Positions 39,496-51,000 of a stretch of DNA of 64,000 bases are shown here, piece after piece (positions within the stretch are counted from its first letter, which is position 1; the number at the start of each line of letters is the position of its first letter). Below the pieces are notes generated by a model that had not been told where the DNA came from, searched no databases, and worked only from the letters and a program-made list of their open reading frames with translations. Position numbers and translations under genes: made by a program. The DNA comes from Brachypodius melanocephalos (taxonomy: Eukaryota > Chordata > Aves > Passeriformes > Pycnonotidae). The stretch lies in contig VZSR01003798.1 in the NCBI GenBank assembly GCA_013398615.1, forward strand, positions 8,338,258 through 8,402,257. Direction: 5' to 3'.

Positions 39496-41564
39496 TCACA
39501 AGAAGCTGGAAGAAGATTTAGGGAAGTCACCCTCTGCTTTCTATTCTGGTCATTCTTAAGATACATCTTGGTAACTGCTCTGTACAAGTAAACCTGAACT
39601 ATGAATCAACTGAAATGACTAAAAAACACTGTTAATGTACCAATATTCCTTTAGAAATTGACCTGCAGATAAAAGCCGTGCCTTGCACATGTCACATTAT
39701 GCTAGGGATCATTGGATTCTGCTACAAGGTGCACAGGTAGTAAAACACTAAAAAATTGCTAATCAGGAATAGTGAACAATTTAAAAAGAGCCTGAATATG
39801 CTCCCATTAAATATTCATTGAAAAAGCTTGAATAATGAAAACAATGCCTAAGATAAAAGACGGTTAGTAGATAATTAATTAAGAAAACAGTAAATTGGTC
39901 CTTAATTGTTTGCTATGGATAGTTAGCCCATTTAATAAGAATTATCATATTCCAGGCAAATGACAGATAGCTAGTAAATAGGTTTTTCCTGGGAACTCGC
40001 TAGAGGGGAGAGCAGCTCTCCACACATCTAAGTTTTAGTCACTTATCATTTTGAAGTCAATTCAGAGCTTCTGGCAGTTTATGTAATCTTAAGCTACTCT
40101 TCTCACCTTTGTTGCAGAATTCTCAATCATGTTGAGTCCTTTTTAGTTAACATCACTGCTTGTTTCATTAAGGAGATACAATTTTAGCAACAAGGTGTGC
40201 CTTTGGCTTTGAGTTAACATCTTGAGAGAGCAGCTAGGTTTTGTGCCCATCACGGAGCAGATGCTTTTAAAACACTGCTGTTAAGAATCAGTTCAAGTAA
40301 CATGTTTTTGACTGTGACTTCTTGGGCACATTTTCCCACAGTTTACAAGACCAGAGATAATCCGTGTGTCCTGCCCAAGAGGGAAGTGCTTGGGGCATCT
40401 TGCAGGGCCCAGAGGTGGCACTGGAGCCTCCATGTGGTGCTCTGTTGGGAATGGACCAAGTCACCACTGGTAGTGACTCTTGCCAGACTTGAGTGCTGTT
40501 TGCCAGAAGGATCTGGCAGACCATTCCAGGAAACTCCATCCCCCTCCTGTTTTTCCATCTTGTTCAATAGTTTACCAGGAGAAATAAAGTATAGAATGGA
40601 GAAACCTAAGGATTTAGGAAAGCATATGCTTCCTGTCATGCTCTGTAGGACCAGATTCTGGGATCATGTTGGCCTTATCCTGGTCTGATTTCAATTACTG
40701 CCATGCAGTTAACATTAGCTATACTCCAGTATTTAGCTAAATGTGAATTAGGTTCTCCTTAAGCCTTATGCATTTATCTAGTGAACAGTAAACAGGATTA
40801 GTAGAAGACAACTAATAAACCAACAATAATAATATGTTAGCTGTCTGCTCCCTACAGCCATCTTATTTCCTGCTGCCTTTCCTATGGGATTACAGGTATT
40901 CATCAACATCATCAGATGTTGTCCTGGTATGTTCCTACAGGGATTCTCTCTGAGTTCACTGCAACTTGCTCATGTTTCTCTCTGGTTTACTACAGTGTAT
41001 TCCTGAGTTAGGAGACTGCAAAGAAATTATCTACAGGAGTTAAAAGGAGACGAGAAGTGTTTTGTCCTGGGGGGTTGTTTTGGTTTTTTAAATAGGTGAG
41101 AAAGGACTATGACAAAAATCCTGCTGTAGCTCATGAATGCAACCCAACACCTGAATAACTAAAACCAGATTTTGGTCCCAATTACTAGAAAGTAATTTTT
41201 CTCCTGTCTTTATGACCTGTACTGCTGTTAATAGGAAGCTTCAACTTCATAAAAAGGAATAACATTCAGCCCTAACTCAAAAGTCAGTTGATAAGGGGAA
41301 ATGTTTTAACTTTAAAAAATACACACCCCACTCACTGAACCTTTGAGACCTGCAAATGTTTAAGAAGAGAAAAAAAAACCTGCAGCAGCTGCAATTTGAA
41401 AAACAACACTGACGCTAAAAACAAGTAATTTCACTCGTAAGTACCTCATAGCTTATTTGCAGATAGTTGTACACTCCGAGAAGAAGAAAAAAATTTGTAA
41501 TAGGCCCTAGGTCAGCTGCATTGATTTAATGCATTACTTAGGCTGCCAGAGCAGAGGTAGAATC
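39496..41564. other. BNC1 upstream flank, possible regulatory DNA
   Basis: No exon recognised. About 39560-39990 is AT-rich and dense in ATTA/TAAT homeodomain-type cores, including GATAATTAATTAA near 39871-39883, and sits about 1.6-2 kb before the CpG patch. Its function is unknown. Confidence 0.4.
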
Positions 41565-41993
41565 TCCTCGCACTGCATTAGGAGCGCCTCAAGCCTCCGT
41601 GACTCCTTTTGATCAAATCTCTGTGAAAGATGAGTGTCATGCCCTCTTCAAGCCAGCTGTGAGGGGACTGCCCTGCGACTGGAGGAGCGCGCTGGAGCAC
41701 AGCACTCCGGGGCAGCGAGGTGAGAGCTGGCTGCAGAGGTGAGAGGCAGACACAACTTCGTACTGTAGGTCTGGAGAACACCAAGGGGGAGGATCTTATT
41801 TCACTCCCCTGTGCACAGCCTGAGCATACATCAGACCTTGAGGTGCTCAGAGTCAGACAAGAGTAAAGAGGCGTGTGATGGTTCTTCTGCCTTAGTACTT
41901 GTACAGGCAGGAGTGTTTCCAGTACTTCTTTGTACAACTCACTGAGGGAATGGGAAACTGTTTTATAGCTCTGGAAACATAAGCACAGTAAGA
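41565..41993 (+). promoter_or_regulatory. probable BNC1 promoter / 5' leader, CpG-enriched patch
   Basis: About ten CpG dinucleotides fall between 41569 and 41872, clearly denser than in neighbouring sequence, which is CpG-poor. The patch lies 230-430 bp upstream of the proposed start codon. It contains a GCGC (41687-41691 region) and two consecutive donor-like sequences, GCGAG|GTGAGAG (after 41719) and GCAGAG|GTGAGAG (after 41738), which could mark a non-coding leader exon. A TATA-like TTTTATAG lies at 41961-41968, probably too close to the ATG to be the main core element. The transcription start cannot be placed from sequence alone. The patch is smaller and less GC-rich than a typical vertebrate CpG island. 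Confidence 0.5.
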
Positions 41994-42002
41994 ATGTCTG
42001 AG
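41994..42002 (+). CDS. BNC1: BNC1 coding exon 1 (Met-Ser-Glu), start codon
   Basis: The coding part of exon 1 is only ATG TCT GAG, followed by the strong donor GTAAGG at 42003. It joins in phase 0 to exon 2, which starts Ala-Ile-Arg-Cys, giving MSEAIRC. In human BNC1 the equivalent junction reads Met-Ala-Glu then Ala-Ile (from memory), and BNC2 has Met-Ser-Gln-Gln-Ala-Ile-Arg. An A sits at -3 of the ATG. The frame is closed upstream by TGA at 41943-41945 with no other ATG between, so this is the first possible start on a colinear transcript. The call relies on phase, donor and family match; cDNA would settle it. Weaker alternative: a different first exon elsewhere. Confidence 0.8.
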
Positions 42003-45000
42003 GTAAGGAAAGTTTTTTGCAGTTCTGTATGAATGTATGTTTTTACTGTGCAACTTTTACTTGTGGCTATGCACTGTGGAGATATTAAAAATGTTGCAAT
42101 GGTATTGTTTTGGGTAATGAACAATGGAGATGAGAGCTGTAGGGAGCTGTGCTCTCCATTTCTTAATTATGAAAAGATACTGTAAAAGTAGAAAACTAGT
42201 TTCTGTAAAAAATCTGTTTTTTCTGTCTGCTGTGCACTGTAAACAACTGTGTGACTTTCCTGTTCTACAGTAAGTAATGCAGAATTGCAGGCTGATTATA
42301 ATAAACAGAGCCATCACTTGTGTAATTATTTTCCAACTGAAGTATGAGCATATAAATCATAAATACTTGACAATGTTTAATTGTACAAGTCCTCGATATA
42401 CATTAATAGCAGTAAAATCTGTGATTTGTGACTCAGATGTGTTTTGAGTCAAGTGCTTTAACCAGATACATTATCATTATCATGATGTATAAATGCACTA
42501 GAGAGCAGACAACAATGTAATTTCACTACAAAGTTCTTTAGAAATTACCACTAAAGTGGAGTGTAATGTGTGCCCTTTTATACAATTTTTTTTGACTATT
42601 TAGCGCCCAGAAAATAAGGCCAGCAATTCTTTTCGTAGGATCAGTCTGTTTGTATTTTGGGGGGGGGGGGGGNNNNNNNNNNNNNNNNNNNNNNNNNNNN
42701 GGGTTTAAGTATGTGTGTGTGGATGGGGGGTTCTGGGTTTTTACATATATTGTGCTAATTAAGTGTCTTGCCTTGTGATGCATTTAACTTATTTATTTGG
42801 ATTTTTTTCATCTCATAGAAAAATAAATATGGTTTAATTCTCTATTTTGTTAGATGTGTTTAAGATACAGCATTTTACTTTCTGGTTTATTAATTGGTCA
42901 AATACTTCCAGTCTTCTGTGTAATGAATTCTTGGTTTAAAAATGAGGAGAGGGCAGATCAGTAACCCAGGGGAGGACTACTGATAGACACAGGCTGTGGT
43001 TTATCTTTCTGTAAAATCCTACGGATAAGAAGTAACACTATTTTTTTTTCCTCTTTCTTTTTCTTTTTTTTTTTTCTTTTCTTTTTTAGATATTTTTCAG
43101 TTTGAATAACCTGGGAGCCAGGCAGCATTCTAGTATTTTGGGGATGTGGGAGAGAGAAAATAAAATAGCCTAGTTTTGTTTTAATTTAAAACAAACCATT
43201 GTTTGAAAGGCATTTAACAATTTTCACATCCGATCTGAAGTTGGATTTTATTGTGCTCATTTAGTTGAGATTGTTGTTCAAGCAATTCCATATAAATTTT
43301 TGTAATTCATGTAACTACTTGGCTTCTTGAACCTCGGGAGCTGATTGTTTGTCTTATCTTTTGGTGAGCTAACTCTGCGTTATGTTGCAAAACCTTGGGG
43401 CATGTTGTGTTTCTTCGTGTTCCTGCAGTCTGCAAGTGAAGTCAGCTTCATTAGTTTCATGATGGCACATCAGTACACATGGCTGGTGTTGCCGCTTCCT
43501 TCAAGCTACTCCCGGAGCATGATCTGGGCTGCCTTGGTTTGGATAAGCTTGTAAGGATTTGTCAGCCAGATGTGACAAGATTGTCAAGAGGCAAGTAAAG
43601 AAGGAGATCTGATATTAATCAGTGCATAGCTTGGAGCCAAACTTTCTCAAATGCAGTGTAGTAACATGTTCTTCTCATTTACTGCTTCTCTTTGTGGCTA
43701 TAGAACTGCCACTGTCTGAGTTTGACGGTTAAAAGGGATGCCAGTTAATAGCCTTTAATTTTAAGAATACAATTCTAGGTGGGAAAAGATCATATGCTTC
43801 TATTTTTAACATCCTTTTGGAAAATAAGTGCAGTTTGTTGTAAGATATGCAAGCGTTATGTTAGACAAGTCTCTGTTTCTGCCCTTTGGTTTTAGAACAG
43901 TGAAACTGTGGCTCAGCTCTCAGTGCTGGAGGATTGGGAGGTGGGGGAGTCTCCCTCCACTCCAGGTCATGGGGCAAAGAGGGTCCACCATTATTTTAGC
44001 TACTAACAACAGCGAGTGTAGGTTTGCTTTGTTCTAGTGATTAGAATAGACACTGAAGAATACCTTTCCAATTGCTCTTTTTACAGAAAAGGGAAAATAC
44101 GGGCTTTTGAGGAAGATATCGGAGATTCAACTAGATTATTTACCATTATGTATATAGTGCTGGTAGTGGGGTTTTTTAACAACCAGTATAATTATGCAAT
44201 TCTGTTTGAATTAAGCGCTAGAATTTTGAGCAGTTTACAGTTTAATCAGATTTTAACAATCAGTAAACACCTAAAAAAACTACTAATCACACTGAAAATA
44301 CATTTTTGTTATAGTTAATATATGGATTTTTACTCGATTAGTTTCTTAAAAGTAGTTATTCTGTTTATTCTTTGAACTACTGAACCATCTACAACCTATT
44401 CAGAACCGTAAGAATAATGGTATCTGCAAACATATCCGAACATTCGGGAGAGCTGAATCTTCACAGAAACAGGAAAAATTATCACAAATATTGAGTCACT
44501 TCACGGGCTTTTACTTGAATTTCTGCCTCCTGAGGCTGTGGCGAGGTTTGGCCTTTTGATACCAAACGTCTTGACTTCCAGTTTCCGTGTCTGTTCGTGA
44601 TACTGTTAAAAGCTCTGTTCCTACATATTGAGCATGTCATTCCATTTCCAATCCAACAAGCCAGTGAATTATTTGGCTTGCAGTAATAAAGACTTCATTA
44701 CAATGACGCTAAATACACCTCTGATAAAACCAGAAAAGTTCTTGTTTTGTTTTAGATTACAGCTTTTGTTACAGATATGTGTTCTAAAAGCATTTTGGGA
44801 TGATTTGGCATTTAGTAAATATTTTTCATGCAGATTTGAGCTGAAGTTTAGGTATGGATCTTGAATTCATTATTCTGTAAAATATCCACCAAAAGTAAGA
44901 AAGGAAAACTGGTTTTGCCCTCTGGGTCATCTCCTGTCCTTTCTGGCTTCAGTGATGCAGGAACTCTCACAGTTCCTATGTGCTGGAAGCCAGCAGGTTT

Positions 45001-48000
45001 TGTCCTAGCAGATGCTACAGTTGAAGTTTTACAGCAAGTGTCATTGCCTGTCTTCTTTTTAGTTTTTATTTCTTATTGTTTTTTTCTTGTCATTTAAAAA
45101 ATCCTAGAGATTGAAATTTCAGTATTCAGACTCAAAAAAAAAAAAAATTGAGGGAATGAGGAAAAGTGGCAGTTTTTAACAGACTTCAGTCATTTTAGTA
45201 TAAAGAACAGTATTTCATTCCACGTGTTAAAACCATTATAGAATTTAAACAAAGAGGGGGAAAAAAAGAAAAAAAAAAGGAAAAAATGCTATAGTTTACT
45301 TCAAATTTTAAATATAGAAGATCATCAGTGAGAAATAGATATTTTTTCATGTGAGAGTAGCTGATGTCTGAAAGCCAGGTGCAAATTTCCTCACCTGTGT
45401 TCAATAAAAGGAATACTGAATTTTAAATTGTGAAATTACCAGTGAAGCTACACTGTTGCGTAAAATGCTGTGTAACTGTAGCACCATAGATAATATCATG
45501 TGTATGTGTACAAATAGTGTTTGGGTTTAAAATTTATGAAATTGCATTAAATGCAATTGCGTAACACTAAATATTTCAGAGAGCTGTTATTTCAATTTTA
45601 TTCTTTAATCCATGTCTTCACTCCATAACAGAAAAAAGGAAGAGATTTTAAGCATGTATATTTTATGGCTTTGAGACTTAAGCAGCGGTGCGAGGAGCTG
45701 AAAAATTTAGGATTGTCTTTAAAACATTAACTCATCCACACTGTACACATGCACCATTTTATAAAATAGGTAAAGAGTTAAAGACATATTTTAAAGGCTG
45801 TGCAATTGATATATTCTAATGTTCCTCGTTTCTCTGATACTTACGCATTTGTGTGACTAAAAGTTATTTCTTGCTAGCATGGAGCTTGGAGTTAAATATT
45901 TAATTCAACTGCAGTTCATGGATAGATCTGTAGCTTCAGCATTTAGTGTAGCATGTCAGTATGGATAAGTAGTATGTAACAATTTATTTGTTAGGTTAAA
46001 TAGCATCTAGTGTTTTATTATATAAAATTTCACACCATTTCTGTCCAGTGACTTATCTTTACACCTAAAATCTGACCAGTTTTTCTCATCAATGTGCAGC
46101 AATCTGTTACTCATTTTTGAAATGCACTAATAAGAACGATTTTTCCTGTAAATTTATTAAAAAGGGACATTACTTTAATATCTTGTGATAGATACACTGC
46201 TTAATACCAGCAAAATATTTCTGACCTATGCAGGCTAGGGCAGTTACACTCTGGGAACTGTAGCATCGCAGTCTGTTACAGAATCAAAAGTAAATAACAG
46301 CTCTAAGATAATGATAACATGATGTTTTTCCTTCCTCAATTTGTATCTCTTGTTTTCATTTCCAAACCAAAGCGTAAAAGAGGCTCTGCCTGTGTCCCTG
46401 AGGTGGACCGAGCTGTCTGTCAGCACTTACCTGTTGTTAACAAGTGAGATTAATTGCAGCATAAGCCAGTCTATCGACAGCCATGCTGCTGAATGGCAAA
46501 ATGAAGTTTTACTGTCCAGTGCTTTTTGTTCAGAGTAGCACTCGAGTGTGTGTGCTCACACTCACACACACACACGCACACACACACACATTCTTCTCTC
46601 TTTATAATTATTTTGACAGTGCCATTAACAAGAGTTGCCCTAAGGGGCCCTGTAGGGTAAGTGACATGCATGAGGAGTGATTTTCATCCCACAAGTTACG
46701 CTGTGATTAAAGTTTGGCCCTGTAGCATGGCTGCCTTTCTCAGAAGCAGCTCCTTGTGCTTCCTCGCCCGCTGCGATGCCCGAGAGTGCCCCGGGCTCCT
46801 CTCCCTCAGCCGTGGAGCTGCCATGGGGCCCGAACCGACTCTGGGTAGTGAGGCTGCATTTAGCTCGGTCTCTTGTCTCAGCTCCTCACCCCTAGGACTC
46901 TGCTCACATAGAAAAACTTCTCAATGAAGTGCTGACATGGGGACTGTCATTCAAATCCACAGGAAAGGTTGATTTGACGGAGTGGTGCCATCCTGTGAAA
47001 GCAGTACCTAATTTCACTTCTGTCTTACTGAGCTTATTCATTCTCCTCATGGTTTTGTCTGTTTTTGAGGACATTTTAGTCAATTTTTATAAGAACAGGT
47101 AAACCTTATTTCAAGGTGCTTAGTTGCCCGCACAAGAGAGACTTGGTCAAATTCTGGTCCAAAATTGGTTTTGTTCAGCCCCACTGAGGGAGAGTGTAAT
47201 GGGGTGATGCAACTTGCTGCAGGCTCTGGGTTGTAAATATCCTGATTATGTGTATTCGTAAGCTGTGAATGTTTAAAAAGAGGTCAGGTTTTGGTATCTG
47301 ACCCCAAATAAACAGTATGGATATATACATAAAGATCCAGATAATTAATGGGTTGTGTTCCATCGTCTTATCTAGAAAATGTATTCAACTTGTGGCCTTT
47401 ATGTACTTCTAGAAGAAAAATCGTAACATAATTCTCCCACAGAACAGGGGTAAGTGGGAGTTGAGTGGTAGCTGCACTAGCCAAAATTTTCAGTAGAATA
47501 GGTGTTAAGTTCAATTTCTAAATCCATGGTTGGCCTCTCAAACAAAAGCTTTTTGTCTGGACTTTTCAAACGTTCTTGCACCTCCTGAGCTCAGTAGGAA
47601 TAGATGGTTGGTGTGAATGAAAACCAGTCAGATTACCGAGGAGCCATCGTCAGTTTAGCAACTGAGCTGTGAGTGTAACTTTGTGTTTAGTGGCACTGTA
47701 AAAAGCAAATTGTGGCCCACCTCCACCTTTCCCATCTGTCTCCTAATCGGTCTCTTAAGCAGGAGACAATAGTTTTGCTAAATTATTTTACTAATAAGAA
47801 GTTTGTCATATGAATCGTCTCGGGCCAGCATTTTTAATGTGTCTGAATGGAGAAGGTAGGAGCTATTTGGTCAGCTCTTTACTCTGTCACATTTGTGCAC
47901 AGCTTTTCTCTACTTAATTAAAAGCTCAAAATGCAGAAGATACTAGATATGTTTTCTGGATACAACAAGCTGCAAAGCTGGTTTGCTTTTTAGGAAAGTT

Positions 48001-51000
48001 GTTTGTTGTTACTTATGTTTATTAAATAACTATTAATTGCAGCTGTTACTTTGTAAGAAACAGGTTTTTTGATATAGGACTGCAGAAATAATACGTGCAT
48101 TCAGTCCAATATAATTAGAAATCTTATAAGAACATTTTTCTTATTTTAATAATTTTGTGTATTTATTTTAAATATTTCTAAACTTTAGTATAGGAATAAT
48201 AGAACTTGGAGCAACCAAGTGTAGTAGAGTAGGTGGAAATGTACTTGAATGGAAATCCCTTTGTTTCGAGGGCTCACTGTGAAAGGCAGGCAGTGTTTTG
48301 TGCTGTGGTGGTGGGGATCTTTCCAAGGCTTTAAACACGTGACAGAAGGAACCACCACAATGCTGAGCTGAACATGTGCAAGCTGCAGCATGGGCCAAGT
48401 CTTTGTGCAGTGTAACTCTCAGTTGGGCCTTGCTGTCAGACCTGTGCACATCAGTGCGCTGCAATGCTCTGTTCCTCCCTTTTCCCATTCCCAGTGTGTC
48501 TTCCCACCTCCACTTACAGGCAGGAAAGGGCTTCCAAATTCTGTCCATCCTCCAGGCATCTTGTTACCTCTTTGAAGTGAGCATGTCAGGAAGAAGAAAA
48601 TGGCCCAGAGCCTTTCCTTGAAGATGCTGCAGGGGCCCTGCTAATGGTCTCCACAGGCAGATGGGATTCAGAGCCTTACTAAGCTGCGAGTACATTGAAA
48701 CATTCAAGGAACTGTTAGAGGTACAAGGTACTTAATCTAACAGATTTAGTATCAACATGCATTTCATGCCTAATTGTTGGGCTATGCCTTCAACAAGTAC
48801 TTACACCATATAGAGCAGCCGATCAATATTTCGTGATTCTACATGGAACATGCTGGCATATATTTTAATTCCAGTAAACTAGAGAGAGCTTAAGTCTATC
48901 GTGAGGAAGAACAGACCCAAGGGCTAAATAGGCACTTTAGAGTGGAAAGGGAGGATACAAATACATGTGGGATGGATAAAACCTCAGATATTAGTCTGAT
49001 ATGGGTAAGCTGGATTGTGGTACAGTGAAAGTAAGGTGAACAAAGTGTAAATTGAGAACTTGTTTTAAATCATGACAAAACTGACAGACAGTGTTATTTA
49101 TCAGCAGAATATATCCCAAGGGAAAGTGGCAAAAGTTGCTTGACAAACAATGGACAAAGCAAAGCTTTGCTCATGGTATCATGTGGAAAAAGATGGCACT
49201 GAGGGAGATGCTTATGATAAAGAGTTTTTGATTTGTCTCTGCTTTCAGTGCTTTTGCAAAGGATTCAAACACAAAAGTAATCAAATGTAACTAAGTGAGG
49301 GAAAAGGAACTTATTTAAACTCTGCAAGAAAGAAACCTGGTAGATTATAATAGAAACAGAAAAGACGGCAACTTCACACTCATTTATAGTTACTGTTCTC
49401 TGTGAAAGGTGCACACAGATTTGGATTTTGTCTTTGAGTTAGCTGTGGCTGTACTTTTAATTTAAGAGATGATAAAGGTATCTATCCCTTTATTTCCCTT
49501 GCAAATATTTTACAAGGAGCAATCAAGAAAATACTTCAAAATAACCAGACATATGTCTCATGTTTAATTTTATTTCTCCCCTCACTGTAAATCATGCCTC
49601 TTCCTCCACAAGTGTTGTTGCTGTGGAGCCACTGTGGGTCTATTCTCCAAATAGTCGGATATGTCCCACTTCTTTCCTATAGGATTAGTGCTCACTAGAG
49701 CACATACCATAGTGGGTTACATATATTCAATGGGATTACCACTGATGATGATGCGATGGCCATAGGAGATATGGCTTGTTGCTAGAAACCCACACAAGAA
49801 AGCAATGAAAGCAATATCTGCTATAGCTCATCTAATGGAAGTTTCTCTCGTGTATTTGTTTCATGTAACTCCTATTCCTTCTTCAAACTTGCATTTTAAA
49901 CTGATAGAAATTTCTAAGCACTGCCTGCAAAATACATTACTGTAACCTGGCATCAATGACACCATTTTGTCAGTAATCCTCACAGCAGAGCAGGAAAGCT
50001 CTCAAGCTCTTCATGTGATGGCAGTAGCTTGAAAAAAACCCAGCAGTTTTTAAAGCGGGGAGAAACTTTGTGCAAAAAAGCCAAGGGTTTTTCTTAAATG
50101 CCAAAAAGGGCCAGAAGTGAAGGTGCTGACCTGTGCATTTCTGTTGTTAAATAGCACCAGGGTGATCTGGGACTTGCTCTTCCATGTAACTGGTGTCTGC
50201 ACTTGCAGCCCTTGCTGCGTGCAGAGACCCAGAGCAGCTCTCCAGCATGAGCGGAGATCTCCAACTCGATCCTGACAAGGTCTTCAATATTTCCTTGCTT
50301 CTTAATTTATTTTCCAAAGTGCTGTCAAACCAGAACCCACTTAACACTGAATGAGATTGGATACACTTATAGTGCCCTTCTTGTCTTGCTGCTTTTTTTT
50401 TAAGTCCTGTTGTATGTTGCAAGTGAGCATAGGTCCCAGGAGACTTTCTCAAACCTGCTTTGTGAAATGAAGCCTGATTATATACCCAGAATCAGCATGC
50501 GTATGTCCTATTAGCCTGGGCTTTTCCTTAGCTGTGAGGCCTGTGTGTGGGCTGCAAAGAAACATTCAGTAACTTTTGAAGCATAATTGCAGCCACATCA
50601 ATATCTGGCAAAAAAAAGGATGTGAGCAGGCGTAACTTTCAGGCAGCAGAAGTTAAGATTCAGTGATTAGTAGTTAGATGTGTTTTAGTGACCAGTTTAA
50701 TGGTTAGTGTCTGTCTTGTAATGAGGGATCATTTTTATTTAAAGTTCAGCATTCAGATTCCCACGGTCATGCTGGTAAAAGCACTGAACGTTTTGATCAG
50801 ACTTTTCAACTCTGTTTTTTAAAAGAATTAAGAAAGTGGGGCTGATAATGGATTAGGAAAGATCCATTTGTGAAGGAGAGAGTGACTGGAAAGCAATAGC
50901 AAGATCCTTGATGATAGCCTAAGATGTAGTTTTTTAGACCATCTGCCTTCTGTTTCTAGAAAATGAAATTAAATAATGATGTGAAGGATTGTACTTTAAA

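Noticed and set aside
46765..46800. ATGCCCGAG at the CpG cluster as BNC1 start exon
   Set aside because: It resembles Met-Ala-Glu, but GAG is followed by AGTGCC, so no phase-0 donor exists; 41994-42002 fits far better.
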